From the NCBI RefSeq assembly GCF_900142845.1, contig NZ_FSRU01000002.1, positions 3,162,001-3,226,000 of the forward strand: a stretch of 64,000 bases of DNA. The letters are read 5' to 3'. The position numbers and the translations under genes were made by a program. Under the pieces are notes generated by a model. That model was not told where the DNA came from, ran no database searches, and was given only the letters and a program-made list of their open reading frames with translations. This document shows, in pieces, positions 36,073 to 43,873 of the stretch. Numbering within the stretch: the first letter of the stretch is position 1; every line of letters begins with the position of its first letter. Source of the DNA: Paraburkholderia phenazinium (GTDB lineage Bacteria > Pseudomonadota > Gammaproteobacteria > Burkholderiales > Burkholderiaceae).

Positions 36073-36555
36073 ATGAGTTCACGCAGGATCGTCGTGCGCC
36101 GTTCGGGAGTGCATGGCAAAGGCGTGTTTGCCCTCGAACCGATTGCGGCCGGCGAGCGCCTGATCGAATACAAGGGCGAGCGGATCTCGTGGAAGGAAGC
36201 TTTGCGACGTCATCCACACAATCCGAAAGAACCGAATCACACGTTTTACTTCGCGCTGGATGACGGCGGGGTGATCGACGGCAAAGTGGACGGCAACAGC
36301 GCTCGCTGGATCAACCATTCGTGCGCGCCGAATTGCGAAGCGGAAGAGATCGACGGGCACGTTTACGTGCACGCGCTGCGCGATATCGCGGCTGACGAAG
36401 AACTGTTCTACGACTACGGCCTCGTGATCGACGCGCGCCAGACCAAGAAACTGCAGAAGGAATACGAGTGCCGGTGCGGCGCGCGCAAATGCCGCGGCAC
36501 GATGCTGGCGCCGCCGGAAAAGGCAGGCAAGAAGGCCAGGAAGAAAAAGAAGTGA
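36073..36555 (+). CDS. SET-domain protein, putative lysine methyltransferase
   Basis: SET enzymes methylate protein lysines using S-adenosylmethionine and are mainly eukaryotic. The 160 residues have the N-terminal VHGKGVFALEPIAAGERLIEY, the pseudoknot motif WINHSCAPNCE, the catalytic Tyr region ELFYDYGL and a zinc-type post-SET motif (ECRCGARKCRG). It ends in a very basic tail (Lys/Ala-rich, last 14 residues). All parts needed for activity appear present. Substrates in bacteria are mostly unknown; histone-like proteins such as HU are candidates by analogy with chlamydiae. Confidence 0.92.
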   Translation: MSSRRIVVRRSGVHGKGVFALEPIAAGERLIEYKGERISWKEALRRHPHNPKEPNHTFYFALDDGGVIDGKVDGNSARWINHSCAPNCEAEEIDGHVYVHALRDIAADEELFYDYGLVIDARQTKKLQKEYECRCGARKCRGTMLAPPEKAGKKARKKKK

Positions 36556-36643
36556 GGTGCGGGCTGCGTAAGCGCAGCCCCGCTTGGCTTTCGCCGGGCC
36601 GCCAGTCAGTGCGACAACGACTGACCAGATAGCGACTGCGGAA

Positions 36644-38140
36644 TTACAGATCGATCGGCGCCTTGTGCGCCGATTTTTTTGGCAAGCGCCGGCCCTCGGG
36701 TTCGCGCGGCACATTGCTGGCCGTCAGCGGAATCCGCACGATAAAGCGTGCGCCGCCATCGGGCGCGTCTTCGTAATGCACGCTGCCGTGATGCAGCACC
36801 ATGATGTCGTGAACGATCGCGAGGCCGAGGCCCGCGCCGCTGTCTACGCCGCTTTCGCTCTGGCCGTCGCCGCGGAAGAAGCGCTTGAACAGATCGGCCT
36901 GCTGGTTCACCGGCACACCTGGTCCGTTATCCTCAACGATGATCTCCGCCATCGCCACTTCGTCGATGCGGCTCTGCGAGACGGTAACCGTGATGCGTCC
37001 GCCGTCGAAACGCGAGGGTGGCACATACTTCAGCGCGTTGTCGAGCAGGTTGGCAATCACCTCGTGCAACAGCACCGGGTTGCCGCGCGCGGTGAGCGGA
37101 CGATCGTTGGCCGGGTCGTCGAGGCGCTGGAAGCCCAGGTCCACGTGGACCGCAAGCGCCCGCGGCACCCATTCCGCGCCGGTTTCGAAGGCCAGCGCGG
37201 CCATGTCGACGTTGACGAAGCGTGCAGCCTGCTCGCCCGGCTCGGCGCGCGCGAGCGAGAGCAACTGGTTGGACAGGCGCACCGCGCGATCGGCGGCGGC
37301 GCGCAGTTCGCGCACGGCGGCGAGCGTATGTTGCGGGTCGCGGGCCACGGCGGCCTGTTCCGCGTGCAGCTTGACGGCGGTGAGCGGCGTGCGCAGTTGG
37401 TGCGCGGCGTCGGCGATAAACTTGCGCTGCGCGTCGAGCGCAGCTTTCAGACGATCGAGCAGAGCGTTCAGTGCGCCCGTCAGCGGACGGATTTCGACCG
37501 GCACGTAGGTCTCGTCGACTGGCTCCAGCGACGTGTGAGTCTGCCGGTTCAGCGAGTCGGCCAGATCGGTCAACGGATTGAGCTGCTGATTGACCACGCG
37601 CCAGACGATTACCCAGCCGGCAAGCAGCAACAGCAGCAGCGGCATCATGATCGCCACGAGGAACTCGGCGGCGATTTCAATGCGGTGCTCGACCGGCTGT
37701 CCCACCTCGACGACGATCGGATTGCCTTTGGGCTGGTCGACTCGCACTTGCGCGACGCGCATGGTGACGCCCGCGTGCTGCGTCTCGAACACGTAGGCGT
37801 AGTGCATGATGCGCACGTTCTTGCCCTGCAGCGGCAGCGACGGGTCGCCGGCGATTTCGGTTTCGCCGTCGCTGATCCGGTAGATGAGATGTTCGACCGG
37901 ATCGGAGAACATGGCCTGGGCGAGCGGCCGCACGCTGCTCGACGCACTCGGGCCGGCAATCTGGATCTGCCGGGAAATGGCGGTGGCGAGGTCGGCCAGC
38001 GACCGGTCGACCACATGCTGCGTGTATTGCCACGCGAGCCAGTAGGCGATCAGGCCGCTCATCAACGCGAGCAGGGAAAGGGGGGCGGCCAGGCGGCGCA
38101 GCAGCGTGCGGCGCAGGCTATTCGCGGCCGGGTGGGGCAT
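36644..38140 (-). CDS. Sensor histidine kinase, TctE/QseC type
   Basis: The 498-residue membrane kinase has an N-terminal membrane segment (about 18-40), a periplasmic sensor of about 130 residues (2CSK_N-like), a second membrane segment (about 165-187), HAMP, an H-box (KFIADAAHQLRTPLTAVKLH), N-box (IANLLDNALKYVPPSRF), DNGPGVP and GLGLAIV. It follows its response regulator 157 bp downstream on the same strand. The arrangement and type fit TctDE-like systems (tricarboxylate sensing in relatives), but no transporter target is adjacent, so the signal is unknown. Confidence 0.92.
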   Translation of the reverse strand: MPHPAANSLRRTLLRRLAAPLSLLALMSGLIAYWLAWQYTQHVVDRSLADLATAISRQIQIAGPSASSSVRPLAQAMFSDPVEHLIYRISDGETEIAGDPSLPLQGKNVRIMHYAYVFETQHAGVTMRVAQVRVDQPKGNPIVVEVGQPVEHRIEIAAEFLVAIMMPLLLLLLAGWVIVWRVVNQQLNPLTDLADSLNRQTHTSLEPVDETYVPVEIRPLTGALNALLDRLKAALDAQRKFIADAAHQLRTPLTAVKLHAEQAAVARDPQHTLAAVRELRAAADRAVRLSNQLLSLARAEPGEQAARFVNVDMAALAFETGAEWVPRALAVHVDLGFQRLDDPANDRPLTARGNPVLLHEVIANLLDNALKYVPPSRFDGGRITVTVSQSRIDEVAMAEIIVEDNGPGVPVNQQADLFKRFFRGDGQSESGVDSGAGLGLAIVHDIMVLHHGSVHYEDAPDGGARFIVRIPLTASNVPREPEGRRLPKKSAHKAPIDL

Positions 38141-38297
38141 GGTCGAACGCGATCAAAGAGGCAAAGCGAGAGCGGCAATGGCGCCGCTAAAAGCCGCTGG
38201 ATGACGGCACACGGCGCATCCATGCGATGAATGTGCGGTGCCGGCCCAGCGCCGTCAGGTCATCGGGCCGTCAGCGCGGCCCGAGCCTTCATGGCCA

Positions 38298-38984
38298 TTA
38301 TGCGGCCTGACGGATTTCCTGCAACAGGTAGCCGAAACCGCGCACCGTGACGATTTCGACGCGGCAGTTTTCGAGCTTTTTGCGTACGCGGTGCACGTAG
38401 ACTTCGATCGCGGTGTCGCCGAGGTCGCCGCCGAAGTGCGTCAGGTGGTCCTGCAGTTGGGCCTTGCTGACCACGCGGCCGTGGCGCAGCAGCAGCATTT
38501 CGAGCACGGCGAATTCGCGCGGCGACAGTTCGAGCGGCTTGTCGTCATTGAAGATGCGGCGATCGACGCCCGACAGACGCACGCCGCCCAACGACACTTC
38601 CGGGCGCGGCATGTCGCCGTGCGGGCCGCTACGGCGCATCACGGCACGGATGCGCGCTTCGAGTTCAGCCGGTTCGAAGGGCTTCAGCATGTAGTCGTCG
38701 GCGCCGGAATTCAGGCCCTGGACGCGGTCGTTCAGTTCGTCGCGCGCGGTCAGCACGATCACAGGCGTGTGCCGGTTGCTCTGACGAAAGCGCGAGAGCA
38801 GCGTCATGCCGTCGATGCCGGGCAGACCCAGATCGAGGATCACGAGTTCGTGGCGGTTTTGCGTGAGGGCCTGTTCGGCGAAAATGCCGTCGTGGACCAT
38901 GTCGACCGTGAAGCCGGCTTGTTCGAGACTGCTTTGGATGCCGCGTGCGATGGGGCGGTCATCTTCGATCAGAAGGAGTCGCAT
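38298..38984 (-). CDS. OmpR/PhoB-family response regulator, TctD type
   Basis: This is the DNA-binding partner of the kinase just downstream. The 228 residues comprise a receiver domain (acidic DD at 8-9, phosphorylated Asp51 in LVILDLGLPGIDG, then TARDELNDRV and the switch Lys in DYMLKPFEPAEL) and a winged helix (LSPREFAVLEMLLLRHGRVV, IEVYVHRVRKKLE, VRGFGYLL). It is first in the minus-strand pair. Confidence 0.94.
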   Translation of the reverse strand: MRLLLIEDDRPIARGIQSSLEQAGFTVDMVHDGIFAEQALTQNRHELVILDLGLPGIDGMTLLSRFRQSNRHTPVIVLTARDELNDRVQGLNSGADDYMLKPFEPAELEARIRAVMRRSGPHGDMPRPEVSLGGVRLSGVDRRIFNDDKPLELSPREFAVLEMLLLRHGRVVSKAQLQDHLTHFGGDLGDTAIEVYVHRVRKKLENCRVEIVTVRGFGYLLQEIRQAA

Positions 38985-39104
38985 GGGTTTCGCTCAAGTA
39001 CAATGGGTTTAGACGTTCGGGCTCGCGGTTCGCCGGGGCGCCTGCTGCACAGGATGCCGGGTGGCGTCGCCGTGGCTGCGCGACAGGGAGCAATCACGAA
39101 AGTC

Positions 39105-39329
39105 ATGTCCGATATTTCGATCCACGAACTGGAAGCCGCGATCAACTTCTGGCGCGCCCGCTCACCTTCGAGCGGCGACGAACTCGTTCTGTGCAAGGAG
39201 GCAAGCGCGCTCTCCAAGCCGTATGCGCTGATGATTGTACAGCGTCAGACCGCGCTACCACCGGAAGGTTTGGATGCGACCGCACGGGAAGCGTGGAATT
39301 CTTACGTTCGCCTTAAGAATGGCCTGTAG
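39105..39329 (+). CDS. DUF3717 domain protein
   Basis: This short protein of 74 residues begins MSDISIHELEAAINFWRARS and continues with SSGDELVLCKEASALSKPYALMI. The DUF3717 family is largely confined to Burkholderiales and has no known function. The ATG at 39105 fits the family start; the longer frame upstream overlaps the response-regulator promoter region and is not family-like. It diverges from the two-component genes. Confidence 0.85.
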   Translation: MSDISIHELEAAINFWRARSPSSGDELVLCKEASALSKPYALMIVQRQTALPPEGLDATAREAWNSYVRLKNGL

Positions 39330-39408
39330 AAGTGAAGGTTAGCGCCCTCCAATACCTGCAAAGCCCTTTCATGGTACTGCAAAGACAGTTTCCAGCGCAC
39401 TTTGATAC

Positions 39409-39714
39409 CTAGCCCTTCTGAGCGTCCTTGCCGGCCTGATCGATAAAACGGGCCAGTTTGATATCGCGTTCGGTGAGGCCGTTCGCCTCGTGCGTCGAGA
39501 GCGTGATTTCCACCTTGTTGTAGACGTTGAACCACTCCGGGTGATGGTCCATTTCCTGGGCCTTGATCGCGACCCGCGTCATGAAACCGAACGCCTCGTT
39601 GAAATCGGCAAACTTGAAATGCCGCTGGATCGCATCGCGGCCGGCGACGGCAACCCAGCCGTGAAGCTGCGCCAATTGCGTCGAACGTTCTTCGGAAGTC
39701 AGTTTGTGAATCAT
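39409..39714 (-). CDS. phhB: Pterin-4a-carbinolamine dehydratase
   Basis: PhhB regenerates the tetrahydropterin cofactor used by phenylalanine hydroxylase by dehydrating the 4a-carbinolamine. The 101 residues are full length for the family and carry [20 protein letters not shown] (the active-site His pair and Pro-Glu-Trp) and [14 protein letters not shown]. It lies 180 bp downstream of phhA on the same strand, the usual phhAB order. Confidence 0.95.
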   Translation of the reverse strand: MIHKLTSEERSTQLAQLHGWVAVAGRDAIQRHFKFADFNEAFGFMTRVAIKAQEMDHHPEWFNVYNKVEITLSTHEANGLTERDIKLARFIDQAGKDAQKG

Positions 39715-39894
39715 GGAAGTGCCTCGCTTGTCTGCTCGCTTGGATCGGCGCGCCGGGGTGCGTCCGTCTGGTTGACCGGCCGGCGCGTGCGGAGTGAAAC
39801 GGCGCGCAAGGCGCGGACATGTGGCTATTTTTTCACGGATCGGGTCGCGCCGCTGCCGGGCGCGGCCTGACCCGAATCCGCCGGATCCGCCGGT

Positions 39895-40785
39895 TCAGAC
39901 GTCGCCGTCGGTTTGCCAGCCTTGCTGGGTGCCGCGATTGATCACGCGATCGGACGCAAGCACGGCGCCTGCCGCGAACGGCGCGGCGTCGGCGAGTGTC
40001 GCGAGGAGCGGGCCGAGATCGGTGCGGGCCAGCTCGAACAGTTGCGCGAAATCGTCGAGCACGAAGTACGTCTTCTGAAACGTGTCGATCCGGTAGCGGG
40101 TCTGCATGACGCGCGCGAGGTCGAAGCCGAGCCGGTTGGGCGCCGCGCTTTCGAGGCTGTAGAGCGTCTCGCTCTTGCTCGACACAATCCCCGCCCCGTA
40201 GATCTGCACGCCGCTCGGGCTGGCCGCATCGCGGATCAGGCCGAACTCGACGGTGTACCAGTAGAGCCGCGCGAGCAGCGGCAGGGCGCCGACGTTATCC
40301 GCCGCCAGCGCCGCGCGGCCATAGGCCTGCATGTAGTCCGCGAATACCGGGTTGATCAGCAGCGGCACGTGGCCGAACAGGTCGTGGAAGCAGTCCGGTT
40401 CCTGCAGGTAATCGAGCTGGTCGGGACGGCGCATCCACCACGTGACCGGAAAGCGGCGGTTCGCCAGATGCTCGAAGAACACCTGCTCCGGCACCAGTCC
40501 CGGCACCGCGACGATCTCCCAGCCGGTTGCGGGCGTAAGCTGTGTGTTGATGGCGGCAAACGACGGCACATGCTCGCTCGAGAGATTCAGCCGCGCCACG
40601 CCGTCCAGAAACGCCTCGCAGACCCGGCCCTTCAGCAAAGCCGTCTGGCGTGTGTAGAGCTGCTTCCAGACTGCATGATCGACGGCGCCGTAAAGATGCA
40701 GCGGCTGGTCGAGGGTGAAGTCGGCGCGGGTGGCGAGGCCGGCGTCGAAGGGTTCCTGCAGGTTGACGGGGTTCGGACTGGACAT
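39895..40785 (-). CDS. phhA: Phenylalanine 4-monooxygenase
   Basis: PhhA converts phenylalanine to tyrosine using a pterin, non-heme iron and oxygen. The 296 residues are the bacterial catalytic domain without the regulatory ACT domain. The iron site is visible: HDLFGHVPLL supplies the two His and YWYTVEFGLI the Glu. Other features are VTWWMRRPDQLDYLQEPDCF and the C-terminal FVLDDFAQLFELA. It heads the phhA-phhB unit and diverges from an Lrp/AsnC regulator 138 bp away. Confidence 0.96.
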   Translation of the reverse strand: MSSPNPVNLQEPFDAGLATRADFTLDQPLHLYGAVDHAVWKQLYTRQTALLKGRVCEAFLDGVARLNLSSEHVPSFAAINTQLTPATGWEIVAVPGLVPEQVFFEHLANRRFPVTWWMRRPDQLDYLQEPDCFHDLFGHVPLLINPVFADYMQAYGRAALAADNVGALPLLARLYWYTVEFGLIRDAASPSGVQIYGAGIVSSKSETLYSLESAAPNRLGFDLARVMQTRYRIDTFQKTYFVLDDFAQLFELARTDLGPLLATLADAAPFAAGAVLASDRVINRGTQQGWQTDGDV

Positions 40786-40877
40786 GATGCTGCGCTCGTA
40801 TGCGGTGTGTCGGTCCAGTCAGTGTAGAGCGGGTAAGCTGCGGAAAGGGCGCAAAGAGCGCGCCGATATACCGACAT

Positions 40878-40894
40878 ATGCAATAATCGTGCAT
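40878..40894. promoter_or_regulatory. Possible Lrp/AsnC operator between phhA and its regulator
   Basis: ATGCA, 7 bp, TGCAT form a perfect inverted repeat midway between the divergent starts, inside an AT-richer patch. Lrp/AsnC proteins bind such spaced inverted repeats. The assignment rests on position and symmetry only. Confidence 0.4.
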
Positions 40895-40923
40895 CACAAC
40901 GTAAATTGGTGCGGGGATCAATC

Positions 40924-41415
40924 ATGCTGGAACTCGATCACTTCGATCTCGCGCTGCTGGAGGTGTTGCAGCGCTTCGGCCGGGCGACGCATCAGCAGCT
41001 CGGCGAGCAGGTGCCGCTCTCGCCGTCGCAGATCGGCCGGCGGCTGCAGCGGCTCGAACAGGTGGGCGTGGTGGACGGCTATCGGGTCGTGTTGCGCCCG
41101 GAGAAGCTCGGGCTTGGCGTGACCGCGTTCACCAGTCTCAAGCTCAAGCATCACGGCGACTCGATTATCGAACAGTTCCAGCAGCAGATCGACGTGCTGC
41201 CCGAGGTGCTGGAGTGCCACGCGGTGGTGGGGGATGCGGATTATCTGCTGCGCATTGTGGCGCCGGATCTGAATGCGCTGTCGTCGTTCGTGATGAAGAA
41301 GTTGATGCGGGTGCCGGGGGTGGACAGTGTGCGCTCGAACATCGTGTTGACCACGTTCAAGCGCAATGGGCCGTTGCCGTTGGGGCACCTCGCGCCCGGC
41401 GCCGCCGCTACCTGA
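40924..41415 (+). CDS. Lrp/AsnC-family transcriptional regulator
   Basis: The ATG at 40924 gives 163 residues: an N-terminal helix-turn-helix (LDHFDLALLEVLQRFGRATH, VPLSPSQIGRRLQRLEQVGV) and a C-terminal ligand-binding RAM domain (VLECHAVVGDADYLLRIVAP, VDSVRSNIVLTTFK). Such regulators usually sense amino acids. Its divergent placement next to phhA strongly suggests it controls phenylalanine hydroxylation, taking the place of PhhR in pseudomonads. Confidence 0.92.
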   Translation: MLELDHFDLALLEVLQRFGRATHQQLGEQVPLSPSQIGRRLQRLEQVGVVDGYRVVLRPEKLGLGVTAFTSLKLKHHGDSIIEQFQQQIDVLPEVLECHAVVGDADYLLRIVAPDLNALSSFVMKKLMRVPGVDSVRSNIVLTTFKRNGPLPLGHLAPGAAAT

Positions 41416-41436
41416 AGCGGCGCCGATACATTTCAC

Positions 41437-41973
41437 TCACGCCGCTTGCCGCGGCTCGCTGTCCGGGCTGAGCAGGTCCACATACGCAACGGCGACCAGA
41501 TCCGTTTCCGGCACGCCCAGCTTCGCAAACATCGCGTGCGCTTCGGCGTGACCGCCTTCCTCGTCGTCGTCCTGGGCGAGGAGCACTTCCAGTTCGATAA
41601 AGTCACCGAGACCGTCCACCCGGTCGAGGTGAATCCGCGTGCGTCCGGTCGTGTAGACGTGGCGTTCCTTGGTGACGATGCCGCGCGTGGTCAGCGCGGT
41701 GGCGAGTAGCGCGTGCATGGCTTCCGGGTTGGTCACGGGGCTGCGCGTGTAGTAGGACGCCTTGGGGCCGTCGCGATCGTCGCGTTGATAGAAGATCAGT
41801 TCGGCCGGGGTACCGTCGTCGAACTGACGCAGCTTGAGGCGTCCGCGCGGCACATCGTAGAAGAAGTCCTGCTGGCGGAAGATCAGCGGAGCCTCGGGCG
41901 AAAGTTCGGCGGCGCGTTCGCGGAGTTGCTCGAATTGCTGTGCGCGGGCTTTGATTTCGATGTTGCGTGCCAT
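41437..41973 (-). CDS. CYTH-domain protein (CyaB-like)
   Basis: CYTH proteins form a tunnel fold that handles triphosphorylated substrates (class IV adenylate cyclase, thiamine-triphosphatase or tripolyphosphatase). The 178 residues start with the hallmark ARNIEIKARA and carry RGRLKLRQF, AELIFYQRDDRDGPKASYY, TRIHLDRVDGLGDFIELEV and a late acidic segment DDDEEGG. The alternating charged strands typical of the family are present. Cyclase or phosphatase activity cannot be told from the sequence. It is a single gene convergent with the Lrp gene. Confidence 0.9.
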   Translation of the reverse strand: MARNIEIKARAQQFEQLRERAAELSPEAPLIFRQQDFFYDVPRGRLKLRQFDDGTPAELIFYQRDDRDGPKASYYTRSPVTNPEAMHALLATALTTRGIVTKERHVYTTGRTRIHLDRVDGLGDFIELEVLLAQDDDEEGGHAEAHAMFAKLGVPETDLVAVAYVDLLSPDSEPRQAA

Positions 41974-42185
41974 GTCAGGCTCCTCGGGAAGGATGGATTG
42001 TCGGCGGCTTCAGAGGCATGTGACAGGGGCGAAGCGCGCCAGGAAGGACAAACTCGAACGAAACTCAAACAAAGGCGGGCGCAAACCAGACGCGCGAACC
42101 TCGAATCTAGCAAAAAGCGCGTGACGGTGGTGTTAAGCCGCCTGTGATTGTTTGCCGCGTGCGGCGGCGCTGTCATGAGTGCGGC

Positions 42186-43085
42186 TCATATCGCCCACTG
42201 CTGCTCGATGAGCCTGAGGGCCGCGGCGATTGCCGGATCGTTCTGGCGAGCGGCCAGCGTGACGAAGCTCAACTGGGTCGGCACGGTGACGCCTTCGACG
42301 ATGGTGAGCGCGTGGGCGTGGGCTTCGGCGATGGCGGTGGCGTCGCGCGCGAGGGTGAGGCCGACACCGGATTTGACCAGATCGAGCATGGACGGCTCCT
42401 GATCGACCTCGGCCACTTTGACGGGCTTGACGCCGGCTTCGGCGAAGCGCCGCGACAGCAGCCGATGATGCGCGGAGGCGGGCGGCGTCCAGATCCAGGG
42501 CAGGGCGGCGAGGGAGCGCCAGTCGCGCGCGCCTTTGACGCGGTCTTTCCAGCCGGCGGGCGCGAGCACGCGGTACTGGAAGTGGGTCAGCGTGAGCGCG
42601 TGAAAGGCGGCGCCGTCACGGGTATCGTCTTCTGATGGCTGGCCGATGTAGTAACCCACGTCGAGTTCGCCGGCGCGGATCTGCTCGAGGACCCAGCCGG
42701 ACATGCCGTGGCGCAAGGCGGTTTCGATATGCGGCCAGGTTTCGACGAGTTGTTTGAGGAAGCCGCCGAGGCGGAGGAATTCCGGATCGAGGATGGTGCC
42801 GATGCGCAGCGTGCCGCGGACCTCGTGGCGCAGCGATGCGGCGGCGCGGTGGACGTCGTTGGCGGCGCTGAGCGCGCGTTCGGCATGTGGGAGGAGCGCC
42901 TGGCCGTCGCGCGTTAGGGTTAGTCCGTGGGAGGTTCGTGTGAATAGGGTTAGGACCAGGGTTTCCTGCAGGTGCTTGATTTGTAGGCTGACCGCCGGTT
43001 GGGTCAGGTGTAGTTGCGCCGCCGCGCGGGTGAGGTTGCCCTCTTTGGCGACTGTGACGAAGGCTCGGAGCAGGGTTAGGTCCAT
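42186..43085 (-). CDS. LysR-family transcriptional regulator
   Basis: The 299 residues have the typical N-terminal helix-turn-helix (MDLTLLRAFVTVAKEGNLTR, AAAQLHLTQPAVSLQIKHLQ) and a periplasmic-binding-like effector domain (GTLRIGTILDPEFLRLGG, LDVGYYIGQP, VKSGVGLTLARDATAIAEA). It ends next to repeat copy 2, which separates it from the GMC oxidoreductase; that enzyme may be a target but the repeat weakens the argument. Codons near its start use CTA far more than the rest of the gene. Confidence 0.92.
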   Translation of the reverse strand: MDLTLLRAFVTVAKEGNLTRAAAQLHLTQPAVSLQIKHLQETLVLTLFTRTSHGLTLTRDGQALLPHAERALSAANDVHRAAASLRHEVRGTLRIGTILDPEFLRLGGFLKQLVETWPHIETALRHGMSGWVLEQIRAGELDVGYYIGQPSEDDTRDGAAFHALTLTHFQYRVLAPAGWKDRVKGARDWRSLAALPWIWTPPASAHHRLLSRRFAEAGVKPVKVAEVDQEPSMLDLVKSGVGLTLARDATAIAEAHAHALTIVEGVTVPTQLSFVTLAARQNDPAIAAALRLIEQQWAI

Positions 43086-43155
43086 CTTCTGATATTAGCG
43101 CGGCTTATGGGGTGGTTGAGCATTACTCATTGGATTTGGGTGGTGTTGGAGCTTA

Positions 43156-43837
43156 GGCTTGGGTTTTTGCCTGCGGCGCTTTTTGGTTGTTGTTCTTGGG
43201 GGGTTGGCCTTTCCTTGCATTCTTAGTGGTCTATTAGTGTCGCCCCTGTGCGGGGCGGCACTTACTTTCTTTGCCGCCGCAAAGAAAGTAAGCAAAGAAA
43301 GCGGGCTCACACCGCCAGCCCATAGTGAGCCACCCCCCCGTGTGATCACGAAGTGGTCCGAGACAAGATGGTCTCTCGCATCACCCGCGAAAGTGACACA
43401 GCAGTCATTCATCCCGCCCGCGCACTGCGTGCGCGGCGGAAGGGTCTGCTAGTGGTGGGATGCGGGTGTGAACGCCTGGAGTATGTGTAAAGAATGTTTG
43501 GATGCCTAATCATGCAAGACGCGGGACGAGCGAGCTGAAGATCCGTTATGCCTGACGGCGGGGCGCGAAGCGCGACGCTGGAGCGGATGACGGCTTTGTC
43601 ACGAACGGGTGTGGTGCGAGGGCGGGTCTTGTGTTGGGCCGTTTCCCGAAGCATGTTGAGATGTCTCACTACGGGCTAGCGGTGTGAGCCCGCTTTCTTT
43701 GCTTACTTTCTTTGCGGCGGCAAAGAAAGTAAGTGCCGCCCCGCACAGGGGCGAAGCTAATAGACCGCTAAGAATGCAAGGAAAGGCCAACACCCCAAGA
43801 GCAACAACCAAAGCGCCGCAGGCAAAAACCCAAAGCC
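43156..43837. repeat. Large palindromic repeat element, copy 2 (between the LysR and GMC genes)
   Basis: This is the same element as at 15078-15646 and appears more complete: both ends carry the outer motif (GGGTTTTTGCCTGCGGCGC from 43161 and its reverse complement to about 43831). The 32-bp palindromes lie at 43261-43292 and 43702-43733. The arms match over about 160 bp with a few mismatches and small gaps. The interior again contains two diverged inverted halves with GTGACACAG/CATTCAT-like and GCGCGAAGCGCG-like segments, separated by about 110 bp of unique AT-richer sequence (43450-43545). No transposase is encoded. Confidence 0.92.
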
Positions 43838-43873
43838 CCCGCCGCAGGCAAACAGACGAAGGAGACAAACCAA

